64,000 bases of DNA from Motiliproteus sp. MSK22-1 (GTDB taxonomy: Bacteria > Pseudomonadota > Gammaproteobacteria > Pseudomonadales > Balneatricaceae), in contig NZ_MIEQ01000096.1 of NCBI RefSeq assembly GCF_001968815.1, positions 62,001 to 126,000 of the forward strand. Reading direction: 5' to 3'. Shown here in pieces: positions 55,926 through 64,000 of the stretch; positions within the stretch are counted from its first letter, which is position 1; each line of letters opens with the position of its first letter. Under the pieces are notes generated by a model. That model worked only from the letters and a program-made list of their open reading frames with translations. It made no database searches and was not told the origin of the DNA. The position numbers and the translations under genes were made by a program.

Positions 55926-57623
55926 TTAATCTTTTGTTACCGGGTTTGCTGGTAAATCCAGAATAAAACATGCGCCTTTTCTTGTTTCTTGCTGACAGTA
56001 AATTTCACCTTGCAGTAGCTGGGTTACCAGGTTAAACGCTATGTGCATCCCTAATCCACTGCAGCCCTGGTTTCTCTTGGTGGTAACAAATGGCTCGAAT
56101 AGTTTTCGTTCAAACCCGAATGGGATACCAGAGCCGTTGTCACGGTAACAAAGCCTGATGGAGTCACCTTTGCGGGTAACGTCTATATCGATAACCCCTT
56201 TATCGGTACCTTCGAATCCGTGGATAAGAGAGTTGAATATAAGATTGGTAATAATTTGATAGTAACAGCCCGGATAGCTGTCCATCATTAGGTCATCAGG
56301 ACAGTTTATATTGATCAGATGCCGGGTTTTTTTTAGTTTTGGTTTTAAAGAAAGCAGTATTTCCTGAAGGTAGTCTTTTAGATTAAATGATCGGCGTTGC
56401 TCGCTGGATTGGTCTACGGAAACTAATTTAAATGCACTGATCAACTGGGCTGCCCGCTCAAGATTCTGCTCTATCAGTTGACTGCTTTCTAAGGCAAGCT
56501 CGATGATCTGACGGTCCGCATCTCGTTCTGCAGCTAGGGTTGTGAGTCTTTCGATCAGGCTTTCTTGGCTGGATTGTCGCTGTTCAACCGGGTATTGATT
56601 GTCCTGTTCTGTCGAATGGGTTGTTGCGTTATCAGTTTTCATACTGTCTAGATGGTCGCGCGCTTTTTTCTCCAAAAAGGAGGCGGCAGTAAAACCAATA
56701 CCGATAGGGGTGTTTATCTCATGGGCAACGCCTGCAACGAGACCGCCCAAGGCAGCCATTTTCTCTGATTCGATCAGCCGTTCCTGTGTTTTTCTTAGCT
56801 TATTCAGGGTTGCTCGAAGATCAGTGTTTGCTTTTTCCAGTTCCTCCGTTCGCTGTGTTACCCGTTGCTCCAATTCTGCATTCAGTTTAGCCAGGGCCTG
56901 TTCGGCTTCTTCACGGAGTTGAATGTCCTCCAGCATTGATTCTCGCATTTCATTCATGGCATGAATAACCTGATGAAGTTCATCGTCTTCGGCGGGTCTT
57001 TTACGATGAATTTTAAGAGGTGTCTCCAGTCTGTCTAATTTGAGGCGCCGGGCGTATTTCGCCATTGTTCCAAGGTGTTGGGTGACCAGTCGGTGAAAAA
57101 TAAACAGAATGAAAATAGACACCAGAAAGGTCTTTATGCCTTGCGTGGTGAGAATAACAAGTACCCGATCTTCCAGTCGTTTATAGATTTGTTCGAGGCT
57201 GATGGTGAGTCTGAAAGTCCCCAGGGGATATATTTTTCCTTCATCGGTTAGTTGCTGCAGGGGGTAGCTGTGGTGAACTGTTCGTTGGTTTTCCGGTGGT
57301 TCGCCAGCAGAGAAGTGTTCGCCAAACGGAGTGTCTAACTCCAGATATATCACATCGGGAAGCTGCTTAAGTCCTTCAAGCTGGACTTGAATCTGTTCAG
57401 GGTTAATTTCCCATAGGCTGCTGGTTAAGCTGTCCAGTGAGCTGGCTTCAATCTGTTGGACGCGTTCATCTATGGCGGAGAGTTCGTATCGATAATCCAG
57501 ATAGAGTTGAGTTGCTGTGGCAATCAGAGTAATTGCAGAGCTGCATAGCACAATCGCGGTCAATAAGCGCACGCCAAGAGGGTTTTGTTGTCTGTAGCTA
57601 TTCAGAGTTTTAAATAGATTCAT
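55926..57623 (-). CDS. membrane sensor histidine kinase
   Basis: The 565-residue protein has two membrane segments (about 18-42 and 158-176) around a periplasmic sensor domain, a HAMP-like linker, a coiled-coil stretch (about 225-290) and a kinase core. The phosphorylated His is in GVAHEINTPIG near 305. The N box reads NLIFNSLIHGF and the G boxes DNGSGIP and GLGMHIAFNL. No response-regulator gene is adjacent, so its partner is elsewhere. An insertion rich in Gln/Ser/Thr (about 330-360) in the dimerisation domain is unusual. The TAXI gene converging on it is a plausible ligand receptor. Confidence 0.9.
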   Translation of the reverse strand: MNLFKTLNSYRQQNPLGVRLLTAIVLCSSAITLIATATQLYLDYRYELSAIDERVQQIEASSLDSLTSSLWEINPEQIQVQLEGLKQLPDVIYLELDTPFGEHFSAGEPPENQRTVHHSYPLQQLTDEGKIYPLGTFRLTISLEQIYKRLEDRVLVILTTQGIKTFLVSIFILFIFHRLVTQHLGTMAKYARRLKLDRLETPLKIHRKRPAEDDELHQVIHAMNEMRESMLEDIQLREEAEQALAKLNAELEQRVTQRTEELEKANTDLRATLNKLRKTQERLIESEKMAALGGLVAGVAHEINTPIGIGFTAASFLEKKARDHLDSMKTDNATTHSTEQDNQYPVEQRQSSQESLIERLTTLAAERDADRQIIELALESSQLIEQNLERAAQLISAFKLVSVDQSSEQRRSFNLKDYLQEILLSLKPKLKKTRHLININCPDDLMMDSYPGCYYQIITNLIFNSLIHGFEGTDKGVIDIDVTRKGDSIRLCYRDNGSGIPFGFERKLFEPFVTTKRNQGCSGLGMHIAFNLVTQLLQGEIYCQQETRKGACFILDLPANPVTKD

Positions 57624-58111
57624 CGCAGAGTTTTAAATAATTCATCGGTGCTTATTTTGTCATGACGTTGGTGTTTGTCAGATGAGCTGATATTAACTGA
57701 TCCTAGCGGGAAAATCGTCAGCACCAGGTTGTTTGTTCGAGCGTTCATCTTGCTGGCTTGAGGTTGGTTGTGGCCTGTGATGCTCAGTTATAGCTCCAAA
57801 AACCCCTGAAATCGCGGTTATTAAGACGGTTGGCACGATGGGAGGTAACATTGGCGCGAATGGCGTCTGTGAAGAGGCGGCGACTTATATATCCTTCAAA
57901 CACTAAAATTGAAATTGAATCAAGGCAACTAAAAAATTATTGGCCATAAAAAATATTTCTGAGTTTTGTAGTTAACGGGCTACTTGGTTTTTTGAGACAG
58001 CCCTGAAAAACCATGAGTAATATTTTCAGGTTGGTAGGTTTAATCCGATGCACTTGTTACTGCAAATAATCATAAAAACAACAAAGACTATTATGTCGAC
58101 GAGGATTGATC
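57624..58111. other. intergenic region before the universal stress protein gene
   Basis: This 488-base gap lies between the divergent histidine kinase and universal stress protein genes. I see no gene or strong hairpin in it. It probably holds both promoters. Confidence 0.35.
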
Positions 58112-58606
58112 ATGTTTAGCAGAATACTGGTTCCGATAGATCTTGAAGAACCTGCTTTTTCTGATGGTGCTTTACGTCTTGCAATGAAAGATGTGCATGA
58201 TTCAGCTGCAGAGTTGCATTTGCTGACGATTGTACCTGGTTGTAACACTCCTTTAGTGACTTCATATTTTCATCAGGCGGCAATTAAAAAAGCCACAAGC
58301 AATGCCATTGTTGAGTTGAAGCGGTTTGCTGACAGCCGCATTCCTGATTCCGTGCCGGTTTCTCTCAGCGTCCAGGACGGAGCGCCAGCAGAGCAGATTT
58401 TAAAGAAGGCCCGGGATATGGAGGCTGATCTGATCATCATGGCGGCCCATAACCGAGGAGGAATTGATGGTGATGAAATGGGGTCAACTTCCTCCAAGGT
58501 TGTAGCAAAAGCCCGTTGCTCCGTTGTGGTTTTACGCGCTGACTCAGCTGATAGTTGCTTTGATTATCGAGCGACAGAGCAGGCGTTGAATATGGGGGTG
58601 TCTTGA
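58112..58606 (+). CDS. universal stress protein (UspA family)
   Basis: The protein is 164 residues from ATG 58112, with GAGGA six bases upstream; a TTG two codons earlier is an alternative. It has the UspA fold: FSRILVPIDLEEPAFSDGALRLA at the start, an ADLIIMAAHNRGG segment and a closing CSVVVLR strand. The ATP-binding pattern GxxGx9GS is partly kept (NRGGIDGDEMGSTSSKV), so nucleotide binding is possible but not certain. It is upstream of the giant glutamate dehydrogenase, 136 bases away, a frequent context for stress proteins. Confidence 0.88.
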   Translation: MFSRILVPIDLEEPAFSDGALRLAMKDVHDSAAELHLLTIVPGCNTPLVTSYFHQAAIKKATSNAIVELKRFADSRIPDSVPVSLSVQDGAPAEQILKKARDMEADLIIMAAHNRGGIDGDEMGSTSSKVVAKARCSVVVLRADSADSCFDYRATEQALNMGVS

Positions 58607-58742
58607 GGCCTCCTGGCATGAAAATGAAACTATCCGTCATGTATTTGAAAGAAACGTTCTCCAATTTTGGAGATGATCCTGAACACGCTCAGAAAACCGC
58701 GGTAATAAATTAACTGCTAACGCCAGGGAAAGAGAAACATCG

Positions 58743-61700
58743 ATGTTTGACACTCGTATTAATAATAAAGATAAACTGCTGGAGCAGTTGTCGGAACTCT
58801 TCTCCAATAAACTCACAGAGCCTATGCTCAGCGCTGTTAATGCCTTCGCCTTTCAATATTTCCGCGTTTCTCCCGTCGAGGAGTTACTGGAGAGGCGTCT
58901 TGAGAATCTTTATGGGGCAACTCTATCCGCTTGGCGTTTTATTCAGGAGCATCCTTCCGGGCAACCAAAAGTCCGAGTTTATAATCCTGATTTTGAACAG
59001 CATGGGTGGCATTGTAATCACACCGTTATCGAGATTCTTCAAGGTGACATGCCTTTTCTGGTGGATTCTATTCGAATGGAACTGGCTCGCCAGGAGGTAG
59101 CAATTCACGCCATCCATAATGCGGTGCTGCAGGTTGAGCGTGACAGCGGTGATCAGCTCAATCAGCTGGTCGATGTCGGTGCGAAAAACCCTAAGGCACA
59201 AGCAGAATCCGTTGTCTATCTGGAAGTGGATCGTCATAACGATCAGGATGAGCTGAAATCAATTCGCCAAGGGCTGCTGGATGTACTGACCGATGTTCGC
59301 CTGGCTGTGGAAGATTATCAGCCAATGTGTGAACGGGTCCAGGCTCTTGCAGAAGAGCTGGGACAGGTTTCTTCAATCGAGTCGGCTGATATTAAAGAAT
59401 CACAGGCATTTCTGAAGTGGCTGCTGCAAGATCATTTTACTTTCCTCGGATACGATGAGCTGAAATTACAGGGGAGTGGTAATTCACTGAAAGTCAGTCG
59501 GGTTGTCGGCAGTGAAATGGGGACTCTTAAGGGCTATATCCAGCAGGGACGTAAAAAAGATTTTGATGAGTTGAGGCCGGCCGAGCGTCAATTTGTGCTG
59601 ACTCCAACACCGGTCATGTTTGCTAAAGATAGCTTTCGCTCACAGGTACACCGGCCTGCATACCGAGATATGGTGGTAGTTAAGCGCTTTGATAAAACAG
59701 GAAAAGTCATAGGAGAGTGTCGTTTCTACGGGCTCTATACCTCGACAGTCTTCAGCGAGCAACCTGCTGGTATTCCTCTGGTGCGGAAAAAACTGTCGAG
59801 GACACTCAAGCGCGCTGGTTTTGATACAAGGGGTCATAGTGGTAAAGATCTCCTTCAGGTGCTGCATGATTTGCCTCGTGAAGAGCTTTTCCTGTCGAAT
59901 GCCAATGAATTGTTTGAAACTGCGATGGGGATATTTAATCTGCAGGAGCGCCGTAAGGTACGGTTGTTCATCCGAAAAGACCCCTGTGGCAAGTTTTACT
60001 CCTGCCTCTATTATGTTCCACGAGATATCTACAGTACCCAGCTGCGTCAGCAGGTGGAGGGACTGTTGCGAGAGCAGCTCGAAGCCCATGATGCAGAATT
60101 CAATACACTGTTCTCTGAGTCGGTCTTAGCGCGGACACACTTTTTATTGCAGGTTGATCCGGGCCGTGAAATTGATATTGATGTTAAAGCTATTGAAGCA
60201 CAGGTTATTGATGCTTCGCGCTCCTGGAATGATGATCTGCACAATGCGCTGATTGAGTCCTGCGGTGAAGAGCTTGGTAACCGCTATGCCAACCGTTATC
60301 GAGGTGGATTTTCATCAGCCTACAAAGAGCACTTTTCTCCCGGTAATGGTGTATACGATATTCAGCGTATTGAAGAAATAAACCAGGAGCAGAACTTTGC
60401 TTTAAGCTTTTACCGGGTTTTAGAACAATCAAGTGAGCTGCTTCGTTTTAAACTTTTTGTTGCCGGCGATTCCCTGGTGCTTTCTGATGTCATTCCGATT
60501 CTGGAAAACCTTGGAATGAAAGTCGTTGGTGAGCACCCCTACGAGGTTCGCCGACGGGATGGTCAAAGTTTTTGGATGCATGACTTCACGTTGATTTATC
60601 ACAGCACTGAGCCGGTGGATCTGCAGGAAGTAAAGCAGCTGTTCCAGGACTCTTTTGCTGCTATATGGCAGGGTCGGGCAGAAAATGATGAATTCAACCG
60701 TCTGGTTATCGGGGCGAAGCTGAGCTGGCGTGAAGTGGCGATGCTCCGCGCCTATGCGCGATATATTCGTCAGATTCGCTTTGGTTTCAGTCAGCCCTAC
60801 ATTGCCGATACCTTAGCGCGTCATTTGCAGGTAAGTCGCTTGTTAGTAGCGTTATTTAGAGCGCGTTTTGATCCCCAGCGTCGCAGCAGTGATAAGGTTG
60901 AAGCGTTAAGCGAGCGAATTAAGGGCAGCATTGTTGATGCACTGGAAAAGGTGGATAACCTCAATGATGATAAAATTCTGCGCCGTTTCCTGGAGCTTAT
61001 GGGAGCGACTCTTCGAACCAACTATTTTCAGGTAGATGGGCAGGGCTCCGCCAAAGATTATTTCTCCTTTAAACTTGATCCAAAAGCAATTAGCGATATA
61101 CCGTCCCCCAGACCCATGTTTGAAGTTTTTGTTTACTCTCCGCGTGTTGAGGGTGTGCACTTGCGAGCGGGTAAAGTAGCCCGGGGAGGACTGCGGTGGT
61201 CTGATCGTCTGGAAGACTATCGAACAGAAGTTCTTGGATTGGTTAAAGCCCAGCAGGTCAAAAATGCAGTTATCGTTCCTGTCGGGGCTAAGGGTGGTTT
61301 TGTCGCCAAATGCCTTCCTGAGGAGGGCGGGCGTGAAGAGATTCAGGCTGAAGGCATTGCCTGCTACCAGACATTTATTCGAGGCTTGCTGGACATAACC
61401 GATAACCTGGTTTCAGGGGAGCTTCAACCTCCTGCAGATGTCGTTCGTCATGACGAAGACGACCCTTACCTGGTGGTTGCGGCTGATAAGGGTACAGCCA
61501 CATTCTCAGATATCGCTAACAGTATTGCCGAAGAGTATGGTTTCTGGTTGGGTGATGCTTTCGCCTCCGGCGGTAGCCAGGGCTATGACCATAAGGGAAT
61601 GGGAATAACTGCCAAAGGTGCCTGGGAGTCTGTTAAACGTCATTTCCGAGAGCAAGGGTTAAATACCCAGGAAGAGACTTTTAGTGTTGTTGCCATCGGC

Positions 61701-63722
61701 GATATGGCGGGTGATGTTTTTGGCAACGGTATGCTGTTATCTGACCAGATTCTGTTGACCGCAGCTTTTAACCATCTGCACATATTTGTTGATCCCACAC
61801 CGGATCAGACTACAAGTTTTGCAGAACGCCAGCGTTTGTTTGAATTACCCCGTTCATCCTGGAGTGATTACAAGAAGGGGCTGATCTCCAAGGGTGGCGG
61901 GGTATTCTCACGCCAGGCCAAATCGGTGCCTATTACGGCAGAAATGAAACGTAGTTTCAATATTTCCGCAGATAACCTGACTCCTAATGATCTGATATCT
62001 GCCTTGTTGAAAGCTCCGGTAGATCTGATCTGGAACGGTGGTATTGGAACCTACGTCAAAGCAAGCCATGAAACCCATGCTGAGGTGGGTGATAAGGCCA
62101 ACGACAGCTTGCGAGTTAATGGTCGTGATCTTCGTTGCAAGGTGCTGGGGGAAGGCGGAAATCTTGGCTTTACCCAGTTAGGACGAATGGAATTTTGTTT
62201 GAATGGCGGCGCAGCAAATACTGATTTTATTGACAATGCTGGTGGGGTAGATTGCTCTGACCATGAAGTTAACATCAAGGTGTTGCTGAATGAAGTCGTT
62301 GCTCAGGGTGATATGACTCTGAAGCAGCGTAACGCCCTGTTAAAGCAAATGACCGATGAGATCTCTACACTGGTGTTGAAGCATAACTATAGCCAGGTTC
62401 AGGCGATCAGTATTGCTCAAAATCATGCTCTGCAAGCGATGGACGAGTACATTCGTCTGATTGATCGATTGGAATCGGAAGGAAAGCTTGATCGCGAGTT
62501 AGAGTATATTCCCTCTGAAGAGCAGCTATTGCAGCGAAAAAATGATGGTAAAGGTCTGACACGACCAGAGCTTTCTGTACTGATTTCGTATGCCAAGGCT
62601 GAGATGAAAGAGGCGCTGATCGACTCCTGGGTAACGGAGGATCCTTTCCTCGCCCAGGAAATAGAAAACGCCTTCCCGCAATGTTTGGTTGAACGTTTTC
62701 CCGAGCAGATAGGGGAGCATCGTTTGCGTCGGGAGATTATCGCAACTCAAATCGCCAACAATCTGGTGAACCGGATGGGCATGACCTATGTTCATAGCTT
62801 GCGACAGTCTACTGGAGCTGGTTATGGGCAGATTGCAGCCGCTTATGTTACCGCCAGAGAAGTATTCGGTGTTGATCGGCTTTGGGCAGAAATTGAGGCT
62901 CTGGATTATCAGGTTCCTTTTGATATTCAGGCAGCAATGATGGCTGAGTTGATTCGTTTACAGCGTCGGGCGAGTCACTGGTTTTTAAGAAATTACCGCC
63001 ATGATCTAAGGGTTGCCAGTTGTATTGAGCAGTTCCGTCCTGGCGTTGAGGCGATTAGTCTCTCAATCTCTAAGCTGCTGAAGGGCGGCCCAAGGGATAG
63101 TTGGAGTGAAAAGTTTCAGCAATGGGCAGCGGCCGGTGTTCCCGAGTCATTGGCTGAGCTTATCGCCGCCGCAGACAGTCTTTATTCGTTGCTTGGCGTC
63201 ATTCAGGTAGCGGAAGAGACTGGACAGGCGTTGGATGAGGTTGCTGAAATCTATTTCCAGTTGGGTGATCGTTTGGAGTTGCATTGGTTTGACCTTCAGG
63301 TGCGGGAATTTAATGCCCGTAATCATTGGCAAGCGCTTGCTCGTGATAGTTTCCGCGATGATCTTAATACCCAGCAGCGGGCTTTGACTACAAGTGCTTT
63401 AAGGTTTAAGCAGATGCAAGAACTGGAGTGCTCTCCCGTCGAACTCTGGTTGGAGCAGCATCTTCCATTTATTCGGCGCTGGGAGTCGATGCTGGCTGAC
63501 CTGCGCAACACAAAGGTTCATGACTGTGCCATTTTCTCAGTGGCTATTCGAGAATTGATGGAATTGGCACAGGCTAGCCTCAGTGTCGGTAACCAGAGTG
63601 CTATTGAGCAAAGTACTGCTAACCAAAGCATTACAAACCAGGAAGTAGGTATTCCAGATGTTGCAAATCAGAGTGAAGCTGAATGCTCTGACAGCAGCCT
63701 GAGTTTGGATGCTGTTACCTAG
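58743..63722 (+). CDS. gdhB: NAD-dependent glutamate dehydrogenase, 180 kDa type
   Basis: The 1659-residue enzyme belongs to the large NAD-GDH family, which deaminates glutamate to 2-oxoglutarate and ammonia. The N-terminal half (about 1-700) has ACT-like regulatory regions. The catalytic region is near 800-1200, with the VPVGAKGGFVAK lysine near 845, followed by the GGLRWSDR and GDMAGDVFGNGM blocks. The C-terminal helical part ends at about 1600. The last 45 residues repeat Asn-Gln-Ser/Ala units and are probably disordered, which is unusual for this family. It is presumably regulated by arginine or nitrogen status as in pseudomonads, though no site was identified. Confidence 0.94.
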   Translation: MFDTRINNKDKLLEQLSELFSNKLTEPMLSAVNAFAFQYFRVSPVEELLERRLENLYGATLSAWRFIQEHPSGQPKVRVYNPDFEQHGWHCNHTVIEILQGDMPFLVDSIRMELARQEVAIHAIHNAVLQVERDSGDQLNQLVDVGAKNPKAQAESVVYLEVDRHNDQDELKSIRQGLLDVLTDVRLAVEDYQPMCERVQALAEELGQVSSIESADIKESQAFLKWLLQDHFTFLGYDELKLQGSGNSLKVSRVVGSEMGTLKGYIQQGRKKDFDELRPAERQFVLTPTPVMFAKDSFRSQVHRPAYRDMVVVKRFDKTGKVIGECRFYGLYTSTVFSEQPAGIPLVRKKLSRTLKRAGFDTRGHSGKDLLQVLHDLPREELFLSNANELFETAMGIFNLQERRKVRLFIRKDPCGKFYSCLYYVPRDIYSTQLRQQVEGLLREQLEAHDAEFNTLFSESVLARTHFLLQVDPGREIDIDVKAIEAQVIDASRSWNDDLHNALIESCGEELGNRYANRYRGGFSSAYKEHFSPGNGVYDIQRIEEINQEQNFALSFYRVLEQSSELLRFKLFVAGDSLVLSDVIPILENLGMKVVGEHPYEVRRRDGQSFWMHDFTLIYHSTEPVDLQEVKQLFQDSFAAIWQGRAENDEFNRLVIGAKLSWREVAMLRAYARYIRQIRFGFSQPYIADTLARHLQVSRLLVALFRARFDPQRRSSDKVEALSERIKGSIVDALEKVDNLNDDKILRRFLELMGATLRTNYFQVDGQGSAKDYFSFKLDPKAISDIPSPRPMFEVFVYSPRVEGVHLRAGKVARGGLRWSDRLEDYRTEVLGLVKAQQVKNAVIVPVGAKGGFVAKCLPEEGGREEIQAEGIACYQTFIRGLLDITDNLVSGELQPPADVVRHDEDDPYLVVAADKGTATFSDIANSIAEEYGFWLGDAFASGGSQGYDHKGMGITAKGAWESVKRHFREQGLNTQEETFSVVAIGDMAGDVFGNGMLLSDQILLTAAFNHLHIFVDPTPDQTTSFAERQRLFELPRSSWSDYKKGLISKGGGVFSRQAKSVPITAEMKRSFNISADNLTPNDLISALLKAPVDLIWNGGIGTYVKASHETHAEVGDKANDSLRVNGRDLRCKVLGEGGNLGFTQLGRMEFCLNGGAANTDFIDNAGGVDCSDHEVNIKVLLNEVVAQGDMTLKQRNALLKQMTDEISTLVLKHNYSQVQAISIAQNHALQAMDEYIRLIDRLESEGKLDRELEYIPSEEQLLQRKNDGKGLTRPELSVLISYAKAEMKEALIDSWVTEDPFLAQEIENAFPQCLVERFPEQIGEHRLRREIIATQIANNLVNRMGMTYVHSLRQSTGAGYGQIAAAYVTAREVFGVDRLWAEIEALDYQVPFDIQAAMMAELIRLQRRASHWFLRNYRHDLRVASCIEQFRPGVEAISLSISKLLKGGPRDSWSEKFQQWAAAGVPESLAELIAAADSLYSLLGVIQVAEETGQALDEVAEIYFQLGDRLELHWFDLQVREFNARNHWQALARDSFRDDLNTQQRALTTSALRFKQMQELECSPVELWLEQHLPFIRRWESMLADLRNTKVHDCAIFSVAIRELMELAQASLSVGNQSAIEQSTANQSITNQEVGIPDVANQSEAECSDSSLSLDAVT

Positions 63723-63795
63723 GTGTATCCTTGGATTCGTTGATGAGCAGCGGATCCATTTTTTGAATTATTGATTTTTATCTACGGAGAACAAA

Positions 63796-64000
63796 ATGTC
63801 TAAAGTGGCGCATTTTCGTCATTTTCAAACAGTTCGTTATAACCATGCTGTCGAATGTAAGGCTGGCAATAGCTGGTGGGTAACTCGTCAGGAGATCGGT
63901 TTTGATGGTAAGGCATTGCCTTTTGGGCGAGTGGTGTTTTTTGCTCGGACGGCAGAAGAGGCAGAGGCCTGGGTCGAGAGTCAGCAGATCGAAAATACTC
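63796..64000 (+). CDS. start of an uncharacterised gene, cut by the window edge
   Basis: ATG 63796 has ACGGAGA five bases upstream and opens a frame without a stop to the end of the window (68 codons). It begins MSKVAHFRHF and contains GNSWWVTRQEIGFDGKALPFG. I cannot name the family from this part. It may be cotranscribed with the glutamate dehydrogenase gene, 73 bases upstream. Confidence 0.7.
   Translation, partial: MSKVAHFRHFQTVRYNHAVECKAGNSWWVTRQEIGFDGKALPFGRVVFFARTAEEAEAWVESQQIENT

Noticed and set aside
1-64000. CRISPR arrays, rRNA genes and phage structural genes
   Set aside because: No regularly spaced repeats of CRISPR size, no rRNA-like stretches and no recognisable phage proteins were found on reading through the window.

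Overview
The window looks like a chromosomal segment of a free-living, probably marine gammaproteobacterium of the Oceanospirillales/Pseudomonadales kind. The indicators are a very large NAD-dependent glutamate dehydrogenase of the 180 kDa type, a LapD/LapG pair, Xni, UPF0149, DUF2333 and DUF3422 proteins, YqaA, a pseudomonad-type LeuA and a phasin. No rRNA, CRISPR array, integrase, transposase or phage gene was recognised. Genes are separated by ordinary intergenic gaps; the longer gaps, especially between 4.4 and 15.2 kb, are visibly AT-rich.

Region by region. 1-4.4 kb: the tail of an unknown upstream gene, a GMC-family alcohol dehydrogenase, then convergent lapD and lapG, which control release of a surface adhesin that is not in the window. 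4.7-14.8 kb: an accessory block with a secreted esterase fused to a SnoaL-like domain, a large secreted protein with a c-type haem motif and two C-terminal beta-sandwich repeats, a galactose-oxidase-like copper enzyme, a LysR regulator, a cytoplasmic paralogue of the esterase and an AraC regulator. This block ends at three tRNA genes (Asn, Pro, Asn, minus strand). 16-23.3 kb: xni, then a three-gene SMC/condensin operon of the MksBEF/Wadjet JetABC type with no JetD nuclease gene, then a phasin. 24-27.2 kb: two secreted proteins and a lone periplasmic binding protein. 27.5-29.2 kb: a translationally coupled operon of a PilZ protein, a small unknown protein and a ParA-type ATPase carrying a zinc ribbon. 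29.6-31.8 kb: a nitroreductase that keeps the iodotyrosine-deiodinase substrate residues, a MarR regulator and a DUF192 protein.

31.9-38.5 kb: a cystathionine gamma-synthase-like enzyme, a DUF2333 protein, an AraC regulator, leuA with a possible structured leader, and an SCP2-domain protein. 38.8-43.4 kb: a signalling group with a PAS-GGDEF diguanylate cyclase, a CheY-CheC fusion, a membrane-anchored coiled-coil protein and a second CheY-type regulator. 43.4-51.7 kb: a DCC thiol-redox protein, two uncharacterised proteins, DUF3422, BolA, an MsbA-like ABC exporter, a cardiolipin-synthase-like phospholipase D, a glycine-zipper lipoprotein and a UPF0149 protein. 51.8-64 kb: RecQ, YqaA, a TAXI-type binding protein convergent with a sensor histidine kinase, a universal stress protein, the giant glutamate dehydrogenase, and the start of one more gene that runs off the end.

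Two themes recur. The first is cyclic-di-GMP and CheY-type signalling: LapD, PilZ, GGDEF, CheY-CheC. The second is secreted oxidative and hydrolytic chemistry in the AT-rich block. The strongest candidates for new biology are the PilZ/zinc-ribbon-ParA operon, the JetD-less SMC operon, and the deiodinase-like enzyme with a near-perfect palindrome in front of it.
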